Below the pieces are notes generated by a model, which was not told where the DNA came from, made no database searches, and worked only from the letters and a program-made list of their open reading frames with translations. The position numbers were made by a program, and so were the translations under genes. Of a DNA stretch of 11,021 bases, positions 1 to 6,453 are shown piece after piece; position 1 is the first letter of the stretch; each line of letters starts with the position of its first letter. Origin of the DNA: Deltaproteobacteria bacterium (GTDB taxonomy: Bacteria > Myxococcota_A > UBA9160 > JAFDET01); NCBI GenBank assembly GCA_019310195.1, contig JAFDET010000093.1, positions 1 through 11,021 of the forward strand, in the 5' to 3' direction.

Positions 1-1
1 C

Positions 2-580
2 CCCTGGGTGAGGAACAACCGCTCGAAGCGGGAGCTCGAGAAGCTGGACGAGATGGTCGCCCTCTTCCGCAAGTACGGCGCCCAGTACGACTTCGACTGG
101 ATGCTGGTCGCGGCGCAGGCGTACCAGGAGTCGGGCCTCGATCACAGTAAGCGCAGCGCGGCCGGCGCCGTGGGGGTGATGCAGGTCCTGCCCAGCACCG
201 CGGCTTCGCACCAGGTCGAGATTCCCGACATCGAGAACCTGGAGAGCAACATCCACGCCGGCGTGAAGTATCTCCACGTGCTGGTCGAGCACTACTTCAA
301 CGATCCGGAGATCGACCTGCTCAACCGGTCCCTGTTTGCGTTCGCCGGCTACAACGCCGGGCCGAACCGGATCCAGCGTCTGCGCGGGGTGGCCGCGCAG
401 CGCGGCCTGGATCCCAACCGCTGGTTCGAGAACGTCGAGGTGGTGGTGGCCGAGCAGGTGGGCTCGGAGCCAATCCGCTACGTCTCGAACATCTACAAGT
501 ACTACGTGGCGTACAAGCTCGAGTATCAGCACTTCAAGCGGCGCGAGCGCCTGCTGGAGGGCGCCGCCAGCGGGGGTTGA
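2..580 (+). CDS. MltF-like lytic transglycosylase, C-terminal part (5' end outside window)
   Basis: This encodes the catalytic domain of a family-1 (SLT/goose-lysozyme fold) lytic transglycosylase, which cleaves the MurNAc-GlcNAc bond of peptidoglycan and leaves 1,6-anhydro-MurNAc ends. The frame is open to the window edge, and the first in-frame start (GTG at 8) falls just before the helix leading into the domain, so I treat the gene as 5'-truncated by the window. Counting from that GTG, the motif AAQAYQESGLD (about 35-45) holds the catalytic Glu41. GAVGVMQVLPSTA (53-65) and FAGYNAGPNRIQRLR (about 113-127) are the other SLT signatures. The tail YVSNIYKYYVAYKLEYQ matches MltF-type proteins. 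In that family an extracellular solute-binding (SBP_bac_3) domain normally precedes the catalytic domain, so I expect one upstream. The stop lies 14 nt before the next gene. The enzyme class is very likely; the MltF-type architecture is inferred. Confidence 0.88.
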   Translation, partial: PWVRNNRSKRELEKLDEMVALFRKYGAQYDFDWMLVAAQAYQESGLDHSKRSAAGAVGVMQVLPSTAASHQVEIPDIENLESNIHAGVKYLHVLVEHYFNDPEIDLLNRSLFAFAGYNAGPNRIQRLRGVAAQRGLDPNRWFENVEVVVAEQVGSEPIRYVSNIYKYYVAYKLEYQHFKRRERLLEGAASGG

Positions 581-581
581 G

Positions 582-587
582 TAGACT
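582..587 (+). promoter_or_regulatory. Possible -10 hexamer (TAGACT) for the gene at 595
   Basis: TAGACT fits TAnnnT and ends 7 nt before the ATG at 595, which would place transcription initiation at or next to the start codon. No Shine-Dalgarno sequence is visible, and no TTGACA-like -35 is seen 16-18 nt upstream. The call rests on position and on its resemblance to three other starts in this window. Confidence 0.3.
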
Positions 588-594
588 GCGGCCG

Positions 595-1277
595 ATGCGC
601 AGCGTCCTCCCCTCCCTCCTGCTCGTCCTGGGCGTGGCCCTGCCCGCGTCGGCTGCTGCACCGGTTCAGTCTGTCGAGGTACTGTCCGAGCCGTACCGCG
701 TCGACAAGAAGTACGGCTCCATGCTGGGCCCCATGAGCTCCCAGACCGTGAGCCTGGAGCAGAGCCCCTGGCCCGAGCTGCTCTGGATCGTCGGCTACGA
801 GGCGCGCATGGTGGGCGCCGACGGCCGTTCCCCCATGCCCCAGGGTCGCCACAAGGTCACGCCTCAGTACGTGCGCGACGCCGACCTCACCGGGCCCATG
901 CGGCCGCTCTCTGCCACGTCGGCGGCCGGGCTGGTGCTGCTGGAGGGCGAGGACGGCTTCATCGCCGTGGATCAGCCCGAGGGCGCGGTTCACGGCCCCG
1001 GCTGCCTGCCCGGCATGGCGGCGTCGGAACGCGTGATCGAGGACGGGCTCGGGGGCCGGAGAAGGGGATCGGCGTCGACCACGTGGACCATTTCTCCAGC
1101 GGTGAGGGCGTGGCCCTCTACGCGGATCACGAGTACGAGCTGGTCAGCGTCTACGAGAACACCAGCGGCGAAGATCGGGACTCCATGGCGGTGATGTACT
1201 TGTACGTACTGGACCGCGAGTACCGCAGGCCCGCACTGCTCTTCGATCCGCGCAAGGACAAGGGAGGTACGTCGTGA
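595..1277 (+). pseudogene. Frameshifted exported protein, bacterial Nod19-like (SURNod19) family, tentative
   Basis: Two ORFs in different frames together look like one protein. The first begins at ATG 595 with a clear signal peptide (MRSVLPSLLLVLGVALPASA, cut near residue 20) and reads sensibly to about 1050 (ERVIEDG). It then turns into Arg/Ser/Thr-rich nonsense and stops at 1194. The coherent sequence resumes one frame back (EKGIGVDHVDHFSSGEG, then VSVYENTSGEDRDSMAVMYLYV) and ends at 1277. One extra G in the five-G run at 1051-1055 would join the frames as ...EDGLGGPEKGIGVDHVDHF. From memory, the segments ELLWIVGYEARMVG, HKVTPQYVRDADL, GPGCLPG and YADHEYELVSVYENTS resemble bacterial relatives of the stress-upregulated Nod19 family, which are much longer. 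The expected regions between PMPQ and GRHKV, and between ERVIEDG and KGIG, appear to be missing. An ATG start is preferred over TTG 577 because it begins the signal peptide. It could be a decayed gene or an assembly/sequencing error. The function is unknown. Confidence 0.6.
1260..1267 (+). promoter_or_regulatory. Shine-Dalgarno for the gene at 1274
   Basis: AAGGGAGG lies 6 nt before the GTG at 1274, inside the 3' end of the preceding gene. It supports the GTG start and the GTGA overlap (1274-1277) as a translational-coupling junction. Confidence 0.65.
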
Positions 1278-2038
1278 AGGCTCTACTGCTCGTGATGGCT
1301 GCGGCCTTGACGTTGGCCGCGGCTCCGGCATGGGCCGGGACCGAGGTGGACACCGTCACGCGCAAGCCCGACGGTCGCAAGCGCGTCAGCAAGGCGTACT
1401 TCGATGGGGAACGCCTGCGTGTGGACACCAGCGACGGGCGCCGTGCCATCGTCTATCGGGGCGACACGGGCGTGATCTGGGTCATCGACCACAAGAAGCA
1501 GAACTACATCGAGGTGGAGAAGCCCACGGCCGACGCGTTGGCCGGTCAGGCCCAGGCACAGCTGGATGCCCTCCCGCCGGAGAAGCGCTCCCACGCGGAG
1601 CTGGGCGCTGCGGTGGCCCGGGGCATCGAGGTGCGCGAGACCCAGCGCACCGGCAAGATCCTCGGAGTGCCCTGCAAGGAGGTGCAGCTGGTGAGCGGCA
1701 GCATGCGCATCGCCGACGTGTGCCAGGCCAGCTACGCCGACGCCGGGGTCGACCCCGCCACGTTCGCCGCCGTGCGCGATCTCCAGGAGCTTCTGGGCGG
1801 ATCGCTGTCGGCGCTGCTGCCGAAGGAGACCCGCGAGGAAGGCATGGCGGCGCTGGAGTCCTTCGCGCGCCTGGAAGGGGTTCCCATGCGCGTGCGCACT
1901 TACGAAGAGGGCGCCCTGGACACGGAGACCGTGGTCACGCGCCTGGAGAAGAAGCCGATTCCGAAGGGCACGTTCGCGCTGCCCAAGGGCTATGCGCCCA
2001 AGTTCAGCATCAACATCCGCAACCCCAGCGCCAACTGA
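1274..2038 (+). CDS. Exported DUF4412-like protein
   Basis: A 254-residue protein with a Sec signal peptide (residues 1-21, cut after AWA), so probably periplasmic or outer-membrane associated. After the signal the pattern is beta-rich: AYFDGERLRVDT (41-52), a turn, VIWVIDHKKQNYIEVEKP (about 67-84), then a helical Ala/Gln/Glu-rich stretch. A second beta region follows with GKILGVPCKEVQLV (127-140) and IADVCQASY. Cys134 and Cys150 could form a disulfide. The layout of modified-substrate strands followed by a 'dialogue line' strand ending in a Tyr resembles DUF4412-type periplasmic proteins, whose role is unknown. The GTG start overlaps the upstream stop (GTGA) and has a good Shine-Dalgarno, so it was probably co-translated with the 595-1277 gene. 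With that gene frameshifted, its ribosomes would now stop at 1194, about 80 nt short, so coupling may be weakened. Existence as a gene is secure; the family assignment is moderate. Confidence 0.8.
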   Translation: MKALLLVMAAALTLAAAPAWAGTEVDTVTRKPDGRKRVSKAYFDGERLRVDTSDGRRAIVYRGDTGVIWVIDHKKQNYIEVEKPTADALAGQAQAQLDALPPEKRSHAELGAAVARGIEVRETQRTGKILGVPCKEVQLVSGSMRIADVCQASYADAGVDPATFAAVRDLQELLGGSLSALLPKETREEGMAALESFARLEGVPMRVRTYEEGALDTETVVTRLEKKPIPKGTFALPKGYAPKFSINIRNPSAN

Positions 2039-2066
2039 TCCGAGACGGCCCGCTCCGGCTCCAGGT

Positions 2067-2336
2067 CTACTGCGCCTTGGCCTTCGACCAGCCCCGCGAG
2101 CGCATGCAGTTGTCGAAGTCCCGCGCGACCGTCGCCCGCGCCTGGGGATCGTCGGCGCCCGGGTCCGCGCCGATCGTGGCCTTGCTCATGCAGTCGTCCT
2201 GATCCCGCTGTAGCTGGGCGTCGCTCGTCCCGGGCTGGATCCAGCGCGTGCGCCCGCCCCCGGCACATCCCACGCTCAGCGTCAGCCCCAGGCCCATGCT
2301 CAGGGCCGTCGCCCCGACGATGATCGATCGGATCAT
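2067..2336 (-). CDS. Small two-cysteine lipoprotein
   Basis: An 89-residue protein starting at ATG 2336 (minus). The reading frame extends further upstream, but the internal ATG is chosen because it has a strong Shine-Dalgarno (AGGAGGG at 2346-2340) and begins a lipoprotein signal peptide: MIRSIIVGATALSMGLGLTL followed by SVGC with Cys24 as the lipidation site. The mature part has two matching short motifs, RDQDDCMSKA (Cys49) and RDFDNCMRSRGW (Cys77), which could form a disulfide. Small lipoproteins ending in a C-M-x-x-x-G-W motif are common and mostly uncharacterised in proteobacteria. It probably sits on the periplasmic side of the outer membrane. It converges on the DUF4412-like gene with 28 bp between stops, and diverges from the NYN gene. 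No function is assigned. Confidence 0.8.
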   Translation of the reverse strand: MIRSIIVGATALSMGLGLTLSVGCAGGGRTRWIQPGTSDAQLQRDQDDCMSKATIGADPGADDPQARATVARDFDNCMRSRGWSKAKAQ

Positions 2337-2356
2337 GATCCCTCCTAACGGCTCCC

Positions 2357-2362
2357 AGTATA
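2357..2362 (-). promoter_or_regulatory. Possible -10 hexamer (TATACT) for the lipoprotein gene
   Basis: On the minus strand, TATACT differs from TATAAT at one position and lies 20 nt before the ATG at 2336. That leaves a leader of about 14 nt that would contain the AGGAGGG ribosome-binding site. No convincing -35 is visible. Confidence 0.4.
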
Positions 2363-2369
2363 GCTCTGC

Positions 2370-2375
2370 TATCGT
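2370..2375 (+). promoter_or_regulatory. Possible -10 hexamer (TATCGT) for the NYN-LOTUS gene
   Basis: TATCGT ends 7 nt before the GTG at 2383 and is preceded by TGC, as in an extended -10. There is no Shine-Dalgarno, which suggests a leaderless transcript. The same hexamer occurs 9 nt before the start of the minus-strand gene at 6358. Confidence 0.35.
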
Positions 2376-2382
2376 CCGCGCC

Positions 2383-3150
2383 GTGGCAGACGAGCCTCTC
2401 ATCGCAGTCTTCGTCGACTTCGAGAACCTGGCCATCGGGGCCCGCAAGAGCCGCCTGGGCGCCTTCCGCATCGACCTGGTCCTGAAGCGCCTGCTGGAGA
2501 AGGGCCGCATCGTCTTCCGGCGCGCCTACTGCGACTGGAGCAACTACCGGGAAGACGCCAAGGCCTTCCACCGCCACGGGATCGAGGTGGTGGAGGTACC
2601 CGCGACGCGGGTGTCCGGCAAGAACAGCGCCGACATCCGCATGGTCGTGGACGCCATCGACCTCTGCTACGCCAAGCAGCACATCGACATCTTCGCGCTG
2701 CTCTCGGGTGACAGCGACTTCTCGCCGCTGGTCTCCAAGCTGAAGGAGAACGACAAGCGCGTGATCGCTTGTGGCGTGAAGGCGTCCACGTCCGATCTCC
2801 TGATCTCGGCTGCCGACGAGTTCATCTACTACGACGATCTCGTCCGGCGGGAGACCCGACCCAAGCCCAAGCCCGCTCGCGCCAAGAAGCCGTCCAAGAA
2901 GGACGAAGGCGTGGAGCAAGTCATGGAGATCCTGCGCTCGCTGGATCGGGACTACGACCAGGTCTGGGGCTCCATGGTGAAGCAGACCATTCGCCGCGTG
3001 CATCCCGGGTTCAACGAGCAGTACTACGGCTTCGATTCCTTCGCGGCCCTGCTCCAGGATCTGGCGGAACGGGACCTGGTCGAGCTGGACCACGACGAGC
3101 AGCGGGGCAACTACCTGGTGCGGATCCGGGCCGAACGGTCCGGTTCCTAG
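2383..3150 (+). CDS. NYN domain (LabA/DUF88-type) protein with C-terminal LOTUS/OST-HTH domain
   Basis: A 255-residue cytosolic protein. The N-terminal NYN domain (about 1-155) has a PIN-like nuclease fold and the expected acidic residues: Asp12 in AVFVDFEN, Asp84 and Asp90 in NSADIRMVVDAIDLCY, and Asp110/Asp112 in LLSGDSDFSPLV. All are present, so metal-dependent RNase activity is plausible, although LabA-type proteins are often annotated without proven activity. A basic Lys/Pro-rich linker (about 157-174) leads to a winged-helix LOTUS/OST-HTH domain (about 175-250; MVKQTIRRVHPGF, then FDSFAALLQDLAERDLVEL), a class tied to RNA binding. The frame is open further upstream (ATGs at about 2263-2335), but GTG 2383 is chosen. 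It gives the usual short lead-in to the first NYN strand, and the upstream codons overlap the divergent lipoprotein start. It converges on the 3167-6358 gene with 16 bp between them. Confidence 0.88.
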   Translation: MADEPLIAVFVDFENLAIGARKSRLGAFRIDLVLKRLLEKGRIVFRRAYCDWSNYREDAKAFHRHGIEVVEVPATRVSGKNSADIRMVVDAIDLCYAKQHIDIFALLSGDSDFSPLVSKLKENDKRVIACGVKASTSDLLISAADEFIYYDDLVRRETRPKPKPARAKKPSKKDEGVEQVMEILRSLDRDYDQVWGSMVKQTIRRVHPGFNEQYYGFDSFAALLQDLAERDLVELDHDEQRGNYLVRIRAERSGS

Positions 3151-3166
3151 CGGCTGAGGCGGGCGG

Positions 3167-6100
3167 TCAGGTCGGCGAGAGCCGGTCCAGGTTCCGACGC
3201 AGGCGGCGCGAGAGTTCCTGGGCGACGCTGATGGCGATTCCGGGCAGCTCTTCCATGAGCGCCAGCAGGTCGTCGCGCTCCAGGCGCAGGAGTCGCACGT
3301 CGGTCAGCGTGGTGGCCGCCGCCGAGCGCTCGCCACCTTCGAGCAGCCCGACCTCGCCGAAGAAGTCCTCGGCGCCGATCTCGGCCACCTCGCGTTCCCC
3401 GCGATGGATGCGGATGCGTCCGTCCACGATCAGGTACATGGAGGTTCCGGACTCGCCGGCGTCGAAGAGCTTGGTCCCCGCCGAGTAGCGTTCTTCCTTC
3501 ACGACGCCGGCGATCTCGAGCAGGTAGCGCGTCGCCAGCCCCTCGAAGAGCGGCGTCCTGCGGAGCTGAAGCGCGATGTCCACCGGCTCGAGCATCTGCG
3601 CATGATCCCCGAGATCGGCGGGTCGGGCCAGCGGCGCGCCTTCCTCGTCGGAGGTGGCGTGCACCAACATTCGCGTCAGCTCGTCGCGGTCCTCGCGCAG
3701 GTTGCGAACCGCCATGCCCGGGGGAGGGACGGGCGTGCCCAGCGCTTCTGCCGTGGCGTCGGCGCGGTCCCGCAGGGGCTGGTCGTCCAGAAGCGGGACC
3801 ACGGCGTTCTTTTCCTCCGGAGCGAGCAACGCCTCCAGCGCCTCGATCAGGATGGCCCGACGCCGCGAGTCGTGGGCGCGCCGGAAGTGGTGACTGACCT
3901 CGGCGATGGACTCATTGTCGTGGAGCGCGGCCAGGATCTGGAGGACGGCGTGTGAGCCTTCCTCCAGGCGCTCGTCCAGGCGCTGCAGGACGATGGGGGA
4001 GATCGCGCCCTCCTCCAGCGCCGCCCGGTGCAGCAGGGTCCGGCGCAGATCGTCGAGCTCGCGGGTGTAGAGGCCCTGGAGGGCCGTGCGCCCCACCTCG
4101 ATCTCGCTCACCAGGCGCAGGATCGCGTCCCGCCGGCTGCGTCGGCCGTAGGTGAGCTCCACCAGCAGGACGTCGGCCGCGCCCGGGCCCAGGGCGACGA
4201 TGGCGTCGCGGGCCGCAGCCGCGACTTCATCGGAGTCGTCGTCCACGTGCTCTACGATGGCGCGGGCCCGCTCGGTGAGCCCGGCAAAGCCCGCACCACG
4301 CAGCGCCGAAGCGCGCACCCGCGGGTCGGGGTCGTCCCAGTGGACGATCAGCGCCTCGGCGCCCTTGGTGACGGCCGCGCCGTGGCGGCGCGCCACGTCC
4401 GCCAGGGCCTCGGCGGCGGCCGCCCGGTCGGGCTCGGAGTCCAGGAGCCCGGCCAGCTGGGCCAGCCGCGCATCGAAGGCCGGGCCGTCCTCCTCCGGGT
4501 CGCCTTGGAGCAGCAGGGCGCGAAGCTCCTCCCGGGCGATGTGGCGCGCGACCGCGTTGCTCTCGCGCAGGGTGGACACCAGCGCCGCGTCCAGCGTCCC
4601 CAGCTCCACCTCGCCCAGGCGCGCCAGGGCCGCGTGCGCCGCCAGGCGCACCCCGGGGTCGTTCTCGGACAGGTGGCGATGCAGGCGTTCGCGGTCGCTC
4701 GGTCCGGAGTCGTCGTGGGTGAGGCGGCCGAAGCCCTGCACCGCGTTGGCGCGGTCGAGCGCCGCCACCCCGTTCTCGGCGTCCAGCAGCTCCTCCAGAT
4801 CCTCGGCCGCCGAGCGGCACATGAACGGGTCGGCGACAGCCGCCTCCAGGATGCGGTCGAGGCCCGACACCAGCAGGGAGCGGGTCTGCTCCGGGGCGTC
4901 GCGAGCCGCCCGCGCGAATCCGGCTACGGCCCGCAGGGGATCGGCCTCGCTGCACAGGTCCATCGCCACCCGACAGACCTCCGGATCCGGGCTGACCAGG
5001 CGTTGGGCCAGAACACGCTCGGTGTTGCGGTCCAGCAGCTCTTGGATCGGCAGCCGGTCGAAGCCCCGGCTGCCCCGGCGTGACGCGGCTTTGACCAGGA
5101 GCGAGGGATACAGCCGCCACAGGACCACCGCGACGCCCAGCCACAGGCCCGCCATGGGGAGCGCCAGGTAGCCCACCCAGCCGGCGCTGCCGACCCAGAC
5201 CGCGAGACCGGTCACCGCGTTGCCGATGACGCCGCCGCTGCGCTTGATCGGTCCTTCCAGCAGCGCGCTGGCGCGCGAGCGGATGCCTTCCCGGAACAGG
5301 TTGTAGAGCACGCGCAGGGCCGGGTCGTAGACCGCGTTGTCCACCAGCTTGGTGCCCGCCAGTGCGCCCACGCCGGCCGCCAGGGAGAGCTGGGCGGACA
5401 GCCCGACGAAGCCCAGCAGATAGACCACCGGTGAGAAGCACGCCGCCAGGGGCAGGCCGATCCGACGGTACAGACCCGAGGCGAACCCGAGCTGGATGAT
5501 CAGGATCCCGACGCTGATCCAGCCCCGGAACTGGGCGTAGATCTGGAGCAGGCGGTCCTCGCCGTTCTGCCCAGCGGTCGCGATGTCGGCCACGTACTGG
5601 AACTGGAAGTAGAGCATGGGCCCGAGCAGCGCGTTGAAGGCGGTGAGCCCGGCCAGGAGCCGGAAGAGCTGGCTCTCCCGCCAGAGCCGGCCCAGCGACG
5701 TGCGCTCGCGTGCCGCGGGCGCACTGACCGCGGCCATCGCGGCTCCGGTGGTCGACTCGGTCCGGCGCCCCAGGCGGCCACGCGCCCCTCGGCGCATGGG
5801 CAGCGAGAAGGCGGCTGCCAGTACGAACACCGCGCTCGAGAACGGCAGCAGGCCCTCGCGCCCCAGCCAGTCGGCCAACGGCTCCGACGCGAAGCTTCCC
5901 AGCATGAAGCCCAGCGTCATCCCTGCCATCAGGGGCGACAGCAGGCGCTTGGCCTGTCGCGGGTGCAACAGGTCGCCCAGCGCCTGAAGGAAGACCAGCA
6001 GGGCGATGGACTGGAACTGCTTGGAGGCGATCAGCAGGAGAGTGAAGCCGGTTCCCTGGCGCACCATCAGCCACAGGGGGAGCAGGGCCAGGCCCAGGAT

Positions 6101-6358
6101 CAGCAGGGTGACGGGCAGCAGGCGCGACCGGTCGCTGCGGGCGGCCAGGGACCCGACCGCGAACGTCGTCCCCACGAGCAGCAGGTTGCTGGCCAGAAAG
6201 ACCAGGGGCAGGAACTCGACGCCCTCGCCCCGCTTGATGAAGAACACCTCCGAGACGTTCTTGACGGAGACGTCGGCCCAGCCCAGCAGGAACAGGACGG
6301 CGGCGGCCCAGGCGACGAGCTCTGCCTCGCCTCTCTCGATTCCAAGTCGCCGCAGCAT
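3167..6358 (-). CDS. NTT/MFS-like transporter fused to HEAT repeats and a cyclic-nucleotide-binding domain
   Basis: A 1063-residue three-part protein. Residues about 1-420 form a polytopic membrane region with roughly 12 hydrophobic segments. Stretches such as SEVFFIKRGEGVEFLPLVFLA (about 36-56) and NLFREGIRSRASALLEGP (about 353-370) resemble the ATP/ADP translocase (Npt/NTT) family. A charged loop (about 188-225) separates the two halves. Residues about 440-890 are soluble alpha-helical repeats (HEAT/armadillo type), with repeated short helices such as DPDPRVRASALRGAG and DDDSDEVAAAARDAIVALG. Residues about 935-1063 are a CAP-type cNMP-binding domain. Its phosphate-binding cassette, FFGEVGLLEGGERSAAATT (about 999-1017), keeps the Gly-Glu and Arg of ligand-binding members. 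The ATG at 6358 is supported by the first hydrophobic segment starting near residue 15. Related NTT-HEAT-cNMP fusions are known in free-living bacteria but their transport activity is not established. The substrate and the role of the sensor domain are unknown. Confidence 0.82.
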   Translation of the reverse strand: MLRRLGIERGEAELVAWAAAVLFLLGWADVSVKNVSEVFFIKRGEGVEFLPLVFLASNLLLVGTTFAVGSLAARSDRSRLLPVTLLILGLALLPLWLMVRQGTGFTLLLIASKQFQSIALLVFLQALGDLLHPRQAKRLLSPLMAGMTLGFMLGSFASEPLADWLGREGLLPFSSAVFVLAAAFSLPMRRGARGRLGRRTESTTGAAMAAVSAPAARERTSLGRLWRESQLFRLLAGLTAFNALLGPMLYFQFQYVADIATAGQNGEDRLLQIYAQFRGWISVGILIIQLGFASGLYRRIGLPLAACFSPVVYLLGFVGLSAQLSLAAGVGALAGTKLVDNAVYDPALRVLYNLFREGIRSRASALLEGPIKRSGGVIGNAVTGLAVWVGSAGWVGYLALPMAGLWLGVAVVLWRLYPSLLVKAASRRGSRGFDRLPIQELLDRNTERVLAQRLVSPDPEVCRVAMDLCSEADPLRAVAGFARAARDAPEQTRSLLVSGLDRILEAAVADPFMCRSAAEDLEELLDAENGVAALDRANAVQGFGRLTHDDSGPSDRERLHRHLSENDPGVRLAAHAALARLGEVELGTLDAALVSTLRESNAVARHIAREELRALLLQGDPEEDGPAFDARLAQLAGLLDSEPDRAAAAEALADVARRHGAAVTKGAEALIVHWDDPDPRVRASALRGAGFAGLTERARAIVEHVDDDSDEVAAAARDAIVALGPGAADVLLVELTYGRRSRRDAILRLVSEIEVGRTALQGLYTRELDDLRRTLLHRAALEEGAISPIVLQRLDERLEEGSHAVLQILAALHDNESIAEVSHHFRRAHDSRRRAILIEALEALLAPEEKNAVVPLLDDQPLRDRADATAEALGTPVPPPGMAVRNLREDRDELTRMLVHATSDEEGAPLARPADLGDHAQMLEPVDIALQLRRTPLFEGLATRYLLEIAGVVKEERYSAGTKLFDAGESGTSMYLIVDGRIRIHRGEREVAEIGAEDFFGEVGLLEGGERSAAATTLTDVRLLRLERDDLLALMEELPGIAISVAQELSRRLRRNLDRLSPT

Positions 6359-6367
6359 TCCACGGGC

Positions 6368-6373
6368 ACGATA
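6368..6373 (-). promoter_or_regulatory. Possible -10 hexamer (TATCGT) for the transporter-fusion gene
   Basis: On the minus strand, TATCGT ends 9 nt before the ATG at 6358, and no Shine-Dalgarno is visible in between. It is the same hexamer as at 2370-2375. The inverted repeat at 6376-6396 lies directly upstream, where the -35/-10 spacer would be. Confidence 0.35.
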
Positions 6374-6375
6374 TC

Positions 6376-6396
6376 ACCCGGAGGGGGCCTCCGGGT
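6376..6396. repeat. Perfect 9-bp inverted repeat between divergent genes
   Basis: ACCCGGAGG and CCTCCGGGT are exact reverse complements separated by GGG. The repeat lies in the 95-bp region between the divergent genes starting at 6358 (minus) and 6454 (plus), next to the presumed -10 of the minus-strand gene. It could be an operator for a dimeric regulator. It is too far from any gene end to be a terminator, and no T-run follows on either strand. A chance GC-rich palindrome cannot be excluded. Confidence 0.4.
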
Positions 6397-6436
6397 CATG
6401 GCTCCGGCGAGGCTTCCCTGGGCGGGATGCGCGTCC

Positions 6437-6442
6437 TAGAGT
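6437..6442 (+). promoter_or_regulatory. Possible -10 hexamer (TAGAGT) for the dikinase-like gene
   Basis: TAGAGT ends 11 nt before the ATG at 6454, which would give a leader of only about 5 nt. No Shine-Dalgarno is visible. A poor -35 candidate (TTCCCT, 6414-6419) has 17-bp spacing. If this is the promoter, the ATG at 6427 cannot be the start. Confidence 0.3.
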
Positions 6443-6453
6443 ATGGCCCCGTC

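Noticed and set aside
2039..2066. Possible terminator between the DUF4412-like and lipoprotein genes
   Set aside because: The 28-bp gap is GC-rich but has no clear stem or T-run.
1990..3093. Long minus-strand ORF (367 codons) opposite the NYN gene
   Set aside because: It has a His/Val/Gly/Arg-rich composition without motifs and lies antisense to a gene with clear NYN and LOTUS signatures. Long antisense frames are expected at this GC content.
3125..3170. Possible terminator hairpin between the convergent NYN and transporter genes (GAAC...GTTC)
   Set aside because: Only a 4-bp stem with a 6-nt loop and no T-run on either strand.
4028..5171. Two overlapping plus-strand ORFs (351 and 339 codons) inside the transporter-fusion gene
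   Set aside because: Both are Arg/Ser/Ala-rich or Gly/Val/Gln-rich with no recognisable domain. They mirror the HEAT-repeat coding strand.
4227..6377. 716-codon minus-strand ORF in another frame of the transporter-fusion gene
   Set aside because: Almost wholly Gly/Arg/Pro/Ala with no motifs; the real frame has membrane segments, helical repeats and a cNMP domain.
6427..6453. ATG 6427 as start of the dikinase-like protein
   Set aside because: It adds nine residues before the signal peptide, has no Shine-Dalgarno, and would overlap the probable -10. ATG 6454 fits better.
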